Shown one piece after another: positions 49,582 through 58,845 of a stretch of 64,000 bases of DNA. The DNA comes from Nocardia sp. NBC_01503 (GTDB taxonomy: Bacteria; Actinomycetota; Actinomycetes; Mycobacteriales; Mycobacteriaceae), in the NCBI RefSeq assembly GCF_036327755.1, contig NZ_CP109596.1, positions 7,750,001 through 7,814,000 on the forward strand. The letters are read 5' to 3'. Numbering within the stretch: the stretch's first letter is position 1; every line of letters begins with the position of its first letter. Position numbers and translations under genes: made by a program. The notes beneath the pieces are model-generated. The model had not been told where the DNA came from, made no database searches, and was given only the letters and a program-made list of their open reading frames with translations.

Positions 49582-51999
49582 TCAGCCGACCCGGTAGAGC
49601 CAGAGGTGAGGGCGGGCGGGTTCGCCGGTGGCGGTCCAACCGTAGGTTTGGGCCAGACCATCGCCGGAGTAGGCGTTGAGGTAGGCGACCAGGGCGGGGT
49701 GGGTGGTGTGGCCGGCGGCTATGCCCTGCAGGACTATCGCGGTCAAGTCGTAGGCTTCTGCCGAGTAGGCGCCCGGGGATGTACCGGTGAGTGCCTGATA
49801 GGCGGTGGCGAAGTCGGTGTCGGTCGCGGGGCCGCACGCACAGGACAGCGTGGCGCCGGTGGCAGCGGCGCCCGCGCGTTCCACGAAACCCGGATCGTCG
49901 CTGCCGCTACCCGAGATGAAGGGGACAGTTACCGCCGCCGCGCGCAGGCGCGCGAGTAGGGGGCCCGATTCGGTGTAGTAGCCCGCGTAGAAGACAGCGT
50001 CGGGGCCCGCCGTGGCGATCTTGGCGACCGCCGCGTCGATATCGCCGTGCGGGTCGAGGGCGAAGGAACAGTTGGTGTCGGCCGCGGCGCCCAGGCCCGT
50101 GGTGACGGCCTTGCCCAGACCGATGCCGTAATCGCTGGCTTCCCAGACCACGCAGACACCACCGAAACCCGCCGGTCCTGCCAGATATCGGCCGATGGCG
50201 GGACCGCTGAAGTCGTCACCGGCCAGTCCGCGGAAGAAGGTGCGCCAGTTACGCTGCGACAGTTCGATATTGGTGGCCGAAGGGGTCAGGAAGGGAAGTC
50301 CGGCGTCGCTGAACTGCTTACCGGTCGCATACGTCTCACCCGAGAGAACCGGCCCGATCAGCGCGGCGATGGCGGGGTCCGCGACGATCGTCGGCGCGAT
50401 CCGGTTCGCGACCTGCGGATCCCCGGTGGTGTCGTACTCCTTCACGGTGATCACACAGCCCGGATTGTTCCGGGTGAACTGGTCGACGGCCAGCTTCACA
50501 CCGCCGAGCACATTCTGCCCCAGCACCGAATTCGCCCCCGTGAGCGCACCCGCCATGGCCACACTCGTCGGCGGACATTTCGCCTGACCATCCCCGGCGG
50601 GATCCAGACCGGAGTTCGCGGGCCCGACCTTATTGCCCTGCCCGTCGATTCGCGTCAGCGGCTGAATACCGCCGCCCGGGCTGATCGGCAGCTCGATGGG
50701 TGCGGCGGAACCACCGCCGGCGGTTGACGCCGAATCCCCACCGGGCGACTTGGAATCCCTTGTCAGCCAGAAGGTTCCAGCCGCCGCGAGTAGGACCGTC
50801 ACGAGCATCGCCGCCCCGGCCGCCATCCACCGGCCCCGCAACACACGTTTCACCGCCGTTTTCGCGGGAGCGCTCGACGGCGGCGGGGTATTCGACTGCG
50901 CCACAGCGGTATCGGCCGACGGTCGCGGCACCCCCGGCGGCGGGATCCGGTCCGGCGGACCACCGGCGAACATCGTCTCCGCGATGCGCGGATCACTCCG
51001 CGCCGGTGGAGTCGGGGCGTGCGGATAGCCCGGACCCGAGTCGGGTCGCGGCGCGGGGGTGAAGGAGTAGTCGGATGCGAGAAGCGGCGTGGGCGTCGCG
51101 AACTCCGGATCGATAAGCGTTGGGGGCGCGGTGATTTCGGGCTGCGATGAGGAACCGGGGGCCGGAGCCAAGCCCGTCAGCGCGCGCGTGGCGGCGGAGG
51201 CGAAATCGCGGCAGGTGTCGAAACGGTCGGCGGGGTTCTTCGCCAGCGCACGGCCGAAGACGACGTCCAGCGCCGCGGGCAGGCCACCCCGGCGCGAGCT
51301 CACCGGCGCGGGCGCGAAATGCAGGTGGCCCGCGATGACCGCCGCGGCGGTGAGTGATTGGAACGGAGTAGTCCCCGAGAGCAGCCAGTAGAGGGTGCAC
51401 GCCAGCGAGTACTGATCCGAGCGCTGGTCCAGCGGATGACCGGAGAGCTGTTCCGGAGACGCGTAAGCCAGTGTGGCGGTGAGTGTTCCGGTGCGAGTCA
51501 GATGCGCGGTGTCATCCCGCAGCCGGCCGATACCGAAATCGGTGAGCAGCACCCGTTCATCGTGGCCGAGCGTGGGACGGGCCAGCATGATGTTGGCGGG
51601 CTTCACATCTCGATGCAGGACACCCACGGAATGCGCGTAGTCGAGGGCCTTGGCGGTCTCGGCGACGACGCGAACCGCGTGCGGGGGCCGCAGATCCGGC
51701 GGGGTCAGCCCCGAGGCGTCCGAGCCGTCGATGTACTGCATGGCGATCCACAATCGCCCGCCCTCCACCCCGCGATCGGAGACCGAGACGATATTCGGAT
51801 GATCCAGGCGGGCGATCAGCTCCGCTTCCCGTTCGAAACGGGCACGAATCTCGGTGTCGCCCGCGAACTCCGGGCTCAGCACCTTCAGCGCGACCAGCCG
51901 GGGCAGGCGCGGATGCCGGGCCAGATACACCGAACCCATCCCGCCGCTGCCCAGCAGCCGTTCGACCTGGTACCCCGCGAAAACCTCACCCGCACGCAT
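49582..51999 (-). CDS. Ser/Thr protein kinase fused to periplasmic-type ligand-binding domain
   Basis: 805 residues. Kinase domain 9-275: GSGGMGSVYLA loop, VALKV (Lys39), HRDVKPAN (130-137), DFG (154-156), ASPEQL. A Pro-rich juxtamembrane linker (280-388) leads to one membrane helix (391-413, WMAAGAAMLVTVLLAAAGTF). The extracytoplasmic part (about 475-805) is a leucine/branched-chain amino-acid receptor-like (Peripla_BP_6) fold: AMAGALTGANSVLGQNVLGG, ALIGPVLSGETYATGKQF, DAVFYAGYYTESGPLLARL. It is an inside-kinase, outside-sensor receptor; the ligand may be an amino acid or similar small molecule. Confidence 0.88.
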   Translation of the reverse strand: MRAGEVFAGYQVERLLGSGGMGSVYLARHPRLPRLVALKVLSPEFAGDTEIRARFEREAELIARLDHPNIVSVSDRGVEGGRLWIAMQYIDGSDASGLTPPDLRPPHAVRVVAETAKALDYAHSVGVLHRDVKPANIMLARPTLGHDERVLLTDFGIGRLRDDTAHLTRTGTLTATLAYASPEQLSGHPLDQRSDQYSLACTLYWLLSGTTPFQSLTAAAVIAGHLHFAPAPVSSRRGGLPAALDVVFGRALAKNPADRFDTCRDFASAATRALTGLAPAPGSSSQPEITAPPTLIDPEFATPTPLLASDYSFTPAPRPDSGPGYPHAPTPPARSDPRIAETMFAGGPPDRIPPPGVPRPSADTAVAQSNTPPPSSAPAKTAVKRVLRGRWMAAGAAMLVTVLLAAAGTFWLTRDSKSPGGDSASTAGGGSAAPIELPISPGGGIQPLTRIDGQGNKVGPANSGLDPAGDGQAKCPPTSVAMAGALTGANSVLGQNVLGGVKLAVDQFTRNNPGCVITVKEYDTTGDPQVANRIAPTIVADPAIAALIGPVLSGETYATGKQFSDAGLPFLTPSATNIELSQRNWRTFFRGLAGDDFSGPAIGRYLAGPAGFGGVCVVWEASDYGIGLGKAVTTGLGAAADTNCSFALDPHGDIDAAVAKIATAGPDAVFYAGYYTESGPLLARLRAAAVTVPFISGSGSDDPGFVERAGAAATGATLSCACGPATDTDFATAYQALTGTSPGAYSAEAYDLTAIVLQGIAAGHTTHPALVAYLNAYSGDGLAQTYGWTATGEPARPHLWLYRVG

Positions 52000-52140
52000 C
52001 GTCCGGTCCCCTCGCAGCTACGGAACCCTTGGAACGGTACACCGCACGGACGGTCCCGGGCGGGCATCCGGCGGACGTATCGGGGCGGTCCCGGCGCACC
52101 GCGCGCATCCGGGCTCGGGGCACACACCGATCGATACGCG

Positions 52141-52172
52141 AGCGGCCCCCGGCGAATTCGCCGGGGGCCGCT
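52141..52172 (-). terminator. Terminator downstream of der
   Basis: A perfect 32-bp palindrome (16-bp arms, GC-rich, GAATTC at the centre), 18 bp past the der stop codon. It closes the conserved parA-to-der operon. Confidence 0.85.
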
Positions 52173-52189
52173 CATCGGGTGCGGGACAC

Positions 52190-53605
52190 CTACTTCTTGC
52201 GCTCGCGCTTCTCGCGCACGCGGACATTCACCTGTACCGGCGAACCGTCGAAGCCGAACTCCTCACGCAGCTTGCGCTCGATGAACCGGCGGTAGCCGGC
52301 CTCGAGGAAGCCCGTGGTGAAGAGCACGAACGTCGGCGGCCGGGTGGACGCCTGGGTGGCGAACATGACGCGGGGCAGTCGGCCACCACGCATGGGCGGC
52401 GGCGTCGCGGCCACGACCTCTTTGAGCCAATTGTTCAGGCGGCCGGTGGAGATGCGCTTATCCCAGGATTCGAGGGCGGTCTCCATGGCCGGAACCAGCT
52501 TCTGCACCGCACGACCGGTATGCGCGGAGATATTCACCCGCTGCGCCCAGCGCACCTGCACCATTTCGCGATCGATCTCACGCTCGAGCTGTTCGCGGCG
52601 ATCCTCGTCGACCAGATCCCACTTGTTGTAGGCGATCACCAGCGCGCGACCGGTCTCGGCCACCATGGAGATGACCCGCAGATCCTGTTCGGTGATCGGC
52701 TGCGAGGCGTCGATGAGCATGACCGCCACCTCGGCGGCCTCGACCGCCGACTTGGTGCGCAGCGAGGCGTAGAACTCGGTGCCGCTGGCATTGGCCACCT
52801 TGCGGCGCAGACCGGCGGTGTCGACGAAACGCCAAGGCTTACCGCCCAATTCGACCAACGAGTCGACCGGATCCACGGTGGTGCCCGCGACATCGTGCAC
52901 CACCGAGCGCTCCACACCCGAAAGCTTGTTGATCAGACTGGATTTGCCGACATTCGGCTTGCCGACCAGCGCCACGCGACGCGGGCCGCCGAGCAGATTG
53001 CCACCCTCACGCGGGGTTTCGGGCAGTACGGCCAGAATATCGTCCAGCAGATCACCGGTACCACGACCGTGCGCGGCCGAAACCAGTTTGGGCTCACCCA
53101 GACCCAGCGACCACAGCGCCGCCGCATCGGATTCCAGCTTCTGATTGTCGACCTTGTTGGCGACCAGGATCACCGGGGTCTTGGAGCGGCGCAACACCTT
53201 CGCCACCGCTTCATCGGTGGCGGTCGCACCGACCACCGCGTCCACCACCACCACGATGGCGTCCGCGGTCTGCATGGCGATCTCGGCCTGCCGGGCCACG
53301 GACTGCTGCAGACCCTTGGCGTCGGGTTCCCAACCGCCGGTGTCCTGCACCAGGAATTTACGTCCGGCCCAGGTGGCCTCGTACGAGATGCGGTCGCGGG
53401 TCACGCCCGGCACATCCTCGACCACCGCTTCGCGGCGGCCCAGAATACGGTTCACCAGCGTCGACTTACCCACGTTCGGCCGGCCGACAATGGCCAGCGT
53501 CGGCATGGGCACATGCTCGGCGTCCTGCTCGCCCTCGAATTCGGCCAGATCCCAGTCGGTTTCGTCCGACCAGATGCCGTCACCGGCGAAGGTGTCCTGC
53601 GTCAC
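52190..53605 (-). CDS. der: Ribosome-associated GTPase Der (EngA)
   Basis: 471 residues with two tandem GTPase domains. Domain 1: GRPNVGKSTLVN, VANKVDNQ. Domain 2: GKPNVGKSSLINKLSG, DTAGLRRK, YNKWDLVDE. The C-terminal KH-like domain has RVMFATQASTRPPTFVLF, ending in a basic tail. Needed for 50S subunit maturation. The ATG overlaps cmk by four bases. Confidence 0.96.
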   Translation of the reverse strand: MTQDTFAGDGIWSDETDWDLAEFEGEQDAEHVPMPTLAIVGRPNVGKSTLVNRILGRREAVVEDVPGVTRDRISYEATWAGRKFLVQDTGGWEPDAKGLQQSVARQAEIAMQTADAIVVVVDAVVGATATDEAVAKVLRRSKTPVILVANKVDNQKLESDAAALWSLGLGEPKLVSAAHGRGTGDLLDDILAVLPETPREGGNLLGGPRRVALVGKPNVGKSSLINKLSGVERSVVHDVAGTTVDPVDSLVELGGKPWRFVDTAGLRRKVANASGTEFYASLRTKSAVEAAEVAVMLIDASQPITEQDLRVISMVAETGRALVIAYNKWDLVDEDRREQLEREIDREMVQVRWAQRVNISAHTGRAVQKLVPAMETALESWDKRISTGRLNNWLKEVVAATPPPMRGGRLPRVMFATQASTRPPTFVLFTTGFLEAGYRRFIERKLREEFGFDGSPVQVNVRVREKRERKK

Positions 53606-54339
53606 TGCGCGCCTCCTGCCGAAATCTGCTGCCGCACAACGCGAAACAGCTCGTCGATAACCTCGTCCTTGTTCAGCTCGCTGGTGTCGACCAGCACCGC
53701 GTCCTCGGCGGGACGCAGCGGCGACACCTTGCGGGTGGAGTCGAGATTGTCGCGGCGCTGCACATCGGCCAGCACCGCCTGATAATCATCGCCGCGACCC
53801 TCGGCGATGTTCTGCGCATTGCGCCGCTGCGCCCGCGCCTCTGCGGACGCGGTCAGATAGACCTTCACATCGGCCGCGGGCAACACCACGGTGCCGATAT
53901 CGCGGCCCTCCACCACAATTCGGCCCGCGGCGGTCACCATATCGCGCTGCAGGGCGACGAGCTGCTCACGCACCTCGGGCACCGCGGACACGGCGGAGAC
54001 GGCCTTGGTCACCGCATTGCCGCGGATCTCGCTCGACACATCCTCACCGTCGAGCAGAATCACCTCGCGGCTCGGATCGGTGCCGATGGTCAGCGGCAAC
54101 TCCTTGACCGCCGCCACGATCGCGTCGGCGTCATCGAGATCGACACCGCTGCGCAGTACGCGCAGCGTCGCCACCCGATACATGGCGCCGGTATCGAGAT
54201 AGCTCGCCTCCAGCCGCGTCGCCAGCTTGCGCGACACGCTCGACTTGCCGGTGCCGGACGGGCCGTCCATGGCGACCACCAGCGGGGAGATACCCGTCAG
54301 CCCGCCGAGCCGATCCTTCACAGATCCCACACCGTTCAC
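53602..54339 (-). CDS. cmk: Cytidylate kinase
   Basis: 245 residues. P-loop VVAMDGPSGTGKSSVSRKLA; YLDTGAMYRVATLRVL; VEGRDIGTVVLPAADVKVYL; and the CMP-lid region TASAEARAQRRNAQNIAEG are all typical. Phosphorylates CMP and dCMP. It overlaps rluB upstream and der downstream by four bases each, so the unit is translationally coupled. An in-frame downstream start could shorten it slightly. Confidence 0.96.
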   Translation of the reverse strand: MNGVGSVKDRLGGLTGISPLVVAMDGPSGTGKSSVSRKLATRLEASYLDTGAMYRVATLRVLRSGVDLDDADAIVAAVKELPLTIGTDPSREVILLDGEDVSSEIRGNAVTKAVSAVSAVPEVREQLVALQRDMVTAAGRIVVEGRDIGTVVLPAADVKVYLTASAEARAQRRNAQNIAEGRGDDYQAVLADVQRRDNLDSTRKVSPLRPAEDAVLVDTSELNKDEVIDELFRVVRQQISAGGAQ

Positions 54340-55958
54340 AACGACACCGCCTCGTAGAGCTTCCCGATTTCGTCACGACCAAGAACACGCAGCGCACCGG
54401 GGCGCTGATCACCCAGGGCCACCGGACCCACATGGGTGCGCACCAGCGCGGTCACCGGATGGCCGACCTCGGCCAGCAGGCGACGCACAATGTGCTTACG
54501 CCCCTCGTGCAGCACGATCTTCACCAGCGACTTGCCCTGGCCGACCTCGAGCACCTGGAACTTGTCGGCCTTGGCCGGACCGTCCTCCAACTCGACGCCC
54601 TCGCGCAGCAGCTTGGACACGTGGCGCTGATTGACCTCGCCGTTGACCGTCGCCAGATAAGTCTTGGAGACCTCGTAGGACGGGTGCATCAGGCGGTGCG
54701 CCAGATCGCCGTCATTGGTGAGCAGCAGCAGACCCTCGGTATCGGCGTCCAGGCGGCCGACGTGGAACAGGCGCTGCCCGGCGGCGATGCGCTCGGCGAC
54801 GATATCGCCGACACACGGGCGGCCCATCTCATCGGACATGGTGGACTGCCAGCCCTTGGGCTTGTTCAGCGCCAGGTACACCTGCTCGTCCCGAACCACG
54901 ACACGCACACCATCGACACGAACGACCGCGTTCTCCGGATCGATGCGCAGACCCTGCTCGCGCACGATGCGACCGTCGACCTCGATACGACCGGCCTCGA
55001 TCATGTCCTCGGCCACGCGCCGCGAGGCGACACCGGCCTTGGCCAGCACCTTCTGCAGGCGCTCACCCTCGCCCCACGGAAGCTTCTTCGGGGTCTCGCG
55101 CGACTCCTCGTCGACATGCTGATGCCGGGCGGGCTTGGCATTGCTGAGCATCACCGGCAGCGCGGGCGACGGGCGATGCACCTTGGCCTTCTTGGGGGTC
55201 GGCGAGGTGCTCGGCGCGAGCGGCCGCCCGCCACCGATACGACCGCGCGAGGCATTGCGATCCTGTCCGAATCCGGTGCGATCGGCACCGAATCCGGTGC
55301 GGCCCTGCGTACCTCGCGAATCACCAGCGCGCGGGGCACCGCCACGCGGGGCCGAACCACCGCGAGCCGACGGGGCCGCGCCACGCGAATCACCGCGTGC
55401 GCCTTGGTATCCGCCGCGCGAACCCTCGTAGGAGCCGCCGCGAGATCCACCGCGCGAGTCGAACGAACTCGATCCGCCGCGCGAATCACCGCGCGAGCCT
55501 TGATATCCCGAGCCAGCACGCGAATCCGGACGCGAACCCTGGTAACCGGAGCCACCACGCGAATCACCGCGCGAACCCTGGTACCCCGAACCACCACGCG
55601 AATCCGGACGCGAACCCTGGTAACCGGAGCCACCACGCGAATCACCGCGCGAACCCTGGTACCCCGAACCACCACGCGAGCCCTCATAACCGGAGCCGCC
55701 GCGCGAATCGCGCGAACCCTGGTATCCGCCGCGCGAACCTTCATTCGATCCCCGGGACGAGCCGCTCCCCCACGACTGCGAGTCTCCGCGAGATCCACCG
55801 CGGGCGGCCGAGCCGCCCCGCGAACCACTGTTTCCATATGAATCGCCGCCCCGTGCGGACCTGTCGGTCCCTCGGGCGGACTGCGAACCGCGGCTGGGCG
55901 GTTCGAATCCACGTTTCCTACGTTCCGGTGTGCCATCTCGGCGAGCGGGAGTATTCAC
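54336..55958 (-). CDS. rluB: Ribosomal large-subunit pseudouridine synthase B with long RGG-like N-terminal repeat region
   Basis: 540 residues. Residues 1-290 are Gly/Ser/Arg-rich low-complexity sequence, including about six copies of a 13-residue unit (SRGGSGYQGSRGD, alternating RGD and RPD). Residues 297-340 are an S4 RNA-binding domain (ERLQKVLAKAGVASRRVAED). The catalytic domain follows with GRLDADTEGLLLLTNDG (catalytic Asp) and LHEGRKHIVRRLLAEVG. It modifies 23S rRNA. Typical RluB proteins are 240-290 residues, so half of this protein is added disordered RNA-binding-like sequence. It lies between scpB and cmk. Confidence 0.93.
   Translation of the reverse strand: MNTPARRDGTPERRKRGFEPPSRGSQSARGTDRSARGGDSYGNSGSRGGSAARGGSRGDSQSWGSGSSRGSNEGSRGGYQGSRDSRGGSGYEGSRGGSGYQGSRGDSRGGSGYQGSRPDSRGGSGYQGSRGDSRGGSGYQGSRPDSRAGSGYQGSRGDSRGGSSSFDSRGGSRGGSYEGSRGGYQGARGDSRGAAPSARGGSAPRGGAPRAGDSRGTQGRTGFGADRTGFGQDRNASRGRIGGGRPLAPSTSPTPKKAKVHRPSPALPVMLSNAKPARHQHVDEESRETPKKLPWGEGERLQKVLAKAGVASRRVAEDMIEAGRIEVDGRIVREQGLRIDPENAVVRVDGVRVVVRDEQVYLALNKPKGWQSTMSDEMGRPCVGDIVAERIAAGQRLFHVGRLDADTEGLLLLTNDGDLAHRLMHPSYEVSKTYLATVNGEVNQRHVSKLLREGVELEDGPAKADKFQVLEVGQGKSLVKIVLHEGRKHIVRRLLAEVGHPVTALVRTHVGPVALGDQRPGALRVLGRDEIGKLYEAVSL
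55464..55703 (-). repeat. Tandem 39-bp repeats (78-bp higher order) in rluB
   Basis: They encode the SRGGSGYQGSR(G/P)D units at residues 86-165 of RluB. Alternation of the RGD-type and RPD-type unit gives a 78-bp higher-order period with near-identical DNA, so copy number is prone to change by slippage. Confidence 0.85.
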
Positions 55959-55969
55959 GTTGTCCTATT

Positions 55970-56827
55970 TCAATCCTCGGTGCCGAGGTCGATATCCGCC
56001 TCGGCTGGTTTTTTCAGCCTGGTGTACCGGGGGTCGGTGTCCAGGCTCTCATTGATCTCGTCGATCAGGTCGACGCCCGGGAGCAGCGGTGCCAGCGGCG
56101 GAAGATCCGCCAGGGACGCCAGCCCGATCCGTTCCAGGAACAGTTCGGTCGTGACGTACAGGGTGCCGTTGGTCTCCGGGTCCGTTCCGGCCTCCGTGAG
56201 CAGCCCCCGCGCCAGCAGGGTTCTGATCACGCCGTCGATATTCACGCCGCGCACCGCACTCACACGGGCCCGGGTAACCGGTTGACGATAGGCGATAACC
56301 GCCAGGGTTTCCAAGGCAGCGCGAGTGAGCTTCGAACGTGCGCCGTCCAACAGCATACGTTCCACGTAGGGCGCGAACTCCGTCCGCGTGTAGTAACGCC
56401 ACCCGTCGCCGACGAATCTGAGATCCATGCCACTGTGGCGCTCGGTCAATTCGCGCGACATCAGGCGCAGGGTGGTCTCTACCCGGCGCGCCGAGTCGTT
56501 CAGAGCCGAGGCCAGCAATTCCACCGGTGCGGGGGCGTCGACGACCAGCAGCATCGCCTCCAGCGCACTGCGGAACTCGGCCTCATCGAGGGTGTCCGAG
56601 TCCGATTCGCCGACCTCGTCACCGAGTTCGAGGCGGGTCTGCTCGGGCACCGCCGGCGACTCCGTTTCGACGGGGCTCGATCCGGCGGCGCTCTGCCGGG
56701 CGGCCGCGATGATCGCCTCGGCGACCGATGTCACTCGGCCCGTATCGTGGGCAATATCACCCAGGACATCGCTCACGGCACCGGTGTTCTCGGTCGCGTC
56801 GCCCACGTTCGGCACTGACTCGGTCAA
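55970..56827 (-). CDS. scpB: Segregation and condensation protein B
   Basis: 285 residues. After a variable acidic N-terminal 80 residues come two winged-helix domains: EFRSALEAMLLVVDAPAPVE, LETLAVIAYRQPVTRARVSA, VRGVNIDGVIRTLLARGLLT, TLYVTTELFLERIGL. ScpB binds ScpA and the Smc kleisin complex in chromosome condensation. It overlaps scpA by four bases. Confidence 0.94.
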   Translation of the reverse strand: MTESVPNVGDATENTGAVSDVLGDIAHDTGRVTSVAEAIIAAARQSAAGSSPVETESPAVPEQTRLELGDEVGESDSDTLDEAEFRSALEAMLLVVDAPAPVELLASALNDSARRVETTLRLMSRELTERHSGMDLRFVGDGWRYYTRTEFAPYVERMLLDGARSKLTRAALETLAVIAYRQPVTRARVSAVRGVNIDGVIRTLLARGLLTEAGTDPETNGTLYVTTELFLERIGLASLADLPPLAPLLPGVDLIDEINESLDTDPRYTRLKKPAEADIDLGTED

Positions 56828-57762
56828 CCCCAGTCCTCCTCTACGGTGATCGGTTCGGGTCGGTCGCCCGGCTCGCCCACGTAGCTCACCGAGAGCGGGC
56901 CGAGCGGATCGGACTGATCGAACTCGATCGTCTTACCGCGGTACAGCTCCAGCAGGGCCAGGAAGCGGGCCACGATCTGCACCGCGACCTCACAGTCGTG
57001 GCAGATCTCCGCGAAGGTGGTCCAGCCGCCGATACCGCGACTCTTCAGCATTTCCAATACCAGGGCGGCCTGTTCGGCGACCGAGATGGAGTGGTTGTGC
57101 AGGTGGTCCAGGCCCACCGTAGGAGTCGGGCGGGGGCGGAACGCGGCCGCGGCGACCTCCGCGAAGCCCGCGGCATCCACTCCCAGCGTAACGTCCGGCA
57201 ACAGCTCCAGGTAGCGCTCTTCCAGGGAGACCGCGCGCGGATAGCGTTGCAGCGCAGCCGCCTCGAGCTCGCCGAGCAACTCCGCGACCTGTTTGAAGGC
57301 GCGGTACTGCAGCAGGCGGGCGAAGAGCAGGTCGCGGGCGGAGAGCAGTTCGAGGTCTTCCTCATCGCTGACCTCGCCCGAGGGCAGCAGACGCGCGGCC
57401 TTGAGATCGAGCAGGGTCGCCGCGACGACCAGGAATTCGGTGGTCTGATCGAGGATCTTGTCCGCGCGCAGGCCGGTCTCCTCGGACATGCTGGCGGTCA
57501 AAGCCTTGGTGTAGGCGATGAATTCGTCGGTGACCTTGTGCAGCGCGACCTCGGTGACATCGAGCCGCCGGGAGCTGATGAGCTGCAACAGCAGATCGAA
57601 CGGCCCCTGGAAGTTACTCAGCCGCAGATGGAATCCGACCTTTTTGTCCGAATTGTCGGATTCAGCAGGCAGTTCCGCCGCGGGTTGCGCCACCGCGGGT
57701 TCTTCGGCCGCCACAATATCCGCGACCACATCGGAGGTCGCGGGTTCGAGCGCATCGTTCAA
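56824..57762 (-). CDS. scpA: Segregation and condensation protein A (kleisin)
   Basis: 312 residues. Residues 1-45 are an acidic extension; then LSNFQGPFDLLLQLISSRRL and VTEVALHKVTDEFIAYTKAL, the kleisin N-terminus, FLVVAATLLDLKAARLLP, and a C-terminal winged helix with VQIVARFLALLELYRGKTIE and FDQSDPLGPLSV. It bridges Smc heads. Overlaps parA by four bases upstream and scpB downstream. Confidence 0.94.
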   Translation of the reverse strand: MNDALEPATSDVVADIVAAEEPAVAQPAAELPAESDNSDKKVGFHLRLSNFQGPFDLLLQLISSRRLDVTEVALHKVTDEFIAYTKALTASMSEETGLRADKILDQTTEFLVVAATLLDLKAARLLPSGEVSDEEDLELLSARDLLFARLLQYRAFKQVAELLGELEAAALQRYPRAVSLEERYLELLPDVTLGVDAAGFAEVAAAAFRPRPTPTVGLDHLHNHSISVAEQAALVLEMLKSRGIGGWTTFAEICHDCEVAVQIVARFLALLELYRGKTIEFDQSDPLGPLSVSYVGEPGDRPEPITVEEDWG

Positions 57763-58682
57763 CGGCCCGACCGGAAGATGACTTCCCGCGCCATGGCCCG
57801 ATACGCTTCCGCGCCACCGGATTTGGGCGCCCAGGTGGTGATCGGCTCACCGGCCACCGAGGCGTCCGGGAAGCGCACGGTACGCGAGATCACCGTGTCG
57901 TAGACCAGATCACCGAAGACCTCGACCACACGCGTCATCACCTGCCGGGAATGCAGGAGCCGGGCATCGAACATGGTGACCACGATGCCGTACAGGCTCA
58001 ACTCGGGATTCAACCGGTCCCGCACCTTCTCCACGGTGTCATTGAGCAGCGCCAGCCCACGTAGTGAGAAGTATTCGCACTCCATCGGAATGATCACGCC
58101 ATCCGCGCAGGCCAGCGCGTTCACGGTGAGCAGACCCAGCGACGGCTGGCAGTCGATCAGGATGTAGTCGTAGCGATCGCGCAGCGGGCGGAGCGCCCGC
58201 CCGAGGGTGTGCTCACGGCCGACCTCGTTGACGAGTTGGATCTCCGCCGCGGACAGATCGATATTGCTGGGCAGCAGATCCATCTGCTCGACCTTGGTAT
58301 TGATCAGCACCTGATCCACCGTGACCTTGCCCGGCCCGACCAGCAGATTGTGCACGGTCATATCCAGATCGTGGTGTGCCACACCCAATCCGGCCGAGAG
58401 CGCGCCCTGCGGATCCAGATCCACCAGCAGCACCCGGCGACCGTATTCGGCCAGTGCCGCACCGAGATTGATGGTCGAGGTGGTCTTGCCGACGCCGCCC
58501 TTCTGATTACACATGGCCACAATGAGCGCGTCCCCGGTGTGGTCCGGGGCCGGGGGCTCCGCGATCTCACGCAAAGGGCGCCCGGTCGGACCGACCGCAC
58601 TGCTGGCGGCCAGTTCCGGCGCCTCCCACAGGGTTTGCGCGGCGGTTTCGATCCGCTGGCCCGCACCACCGGCTTTCGTCAC
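57759..58682 (-). CDS. parA: ParA/Soj-family chromosome partitioning ATPase
   Basis: 307 residues from GTG 58682. Deviant Walker A MCNQKGGVGKTTSTINLGAA; LLVDLDPQGALSAGLGV; DYILIDCQPSLGLLTVNALA. It is the second ParA-like protein of actinobacteria (position of Rv1708), away from the parAB at the origin. It starts the operon parA-scpA-scpB-rluB-cmk-der. Its partner is not encoded here. Confidence 0.92.
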   Translation of the reverse strand: MTKAGGAGQRIETAAQTLWEAPELAASSAVGPTGRPLREIAEPPAPDHTGDALIVAMCNQKGGVGKTTSTINLGAALAEYGRRVLLVDLDPQGALSAGLGVAHHDLDMTVHNLLVGPGKVTVDQVLINTKVEQMDLLPSNIDLSAAEIQLVNEVGREHTLGRALRPLRDRYDYILIDCQPSLGLLTVNALACADGVIIPMECEYFSLRGLALLNDTVEKVRDRLNPELSLYGIVVTMFDARLLHSRQVMTRVVEVFGDLVYDTVISRTVRFPDASVAGEPITTWAPKSGGAEAYRAMAREVIFRSGR

Positions 58683-58845
58683 GTCCGCTGCTCCTTCGAC
58701 GTTCCTGCCCTTGCCCCGCCCGCTCCGGTATGCCGGTGGACGGCGTGCCCGACCGCGTGTGCGGTCCGGTACCTAACAGACGCTACCGCCTGCCGGCACC
58801 AGACCTACGTTCGGACACGCACCCTGAACCTGCACTTCAGCCCGG
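58683..58845. promoter_or_regulatory. Probable promoter region of the parA-der operon
   Basis: 163 bp between the xerD stop (58846) and the parA start. In mycobacteria more genes lie between these two; here they are absent. No clear palindrome was seen. It should hold the operon promoter on the minus strand. Confidence 0.4.

Noticed and set aside
49560..49600. Small GATCC/GGATC hairpin between tetR and the kinase gene
   Set aside because: Short, loop-heavy and partly within coding sequence; not convincing as a terminator.
54432..55841. A 469-codon plus-strand frame with Thr/Arg-rich repeats
   Set aside because: Antisense shadow of rluB; its repeats are the complement of the Gly/Ser/Arg coding repeats.
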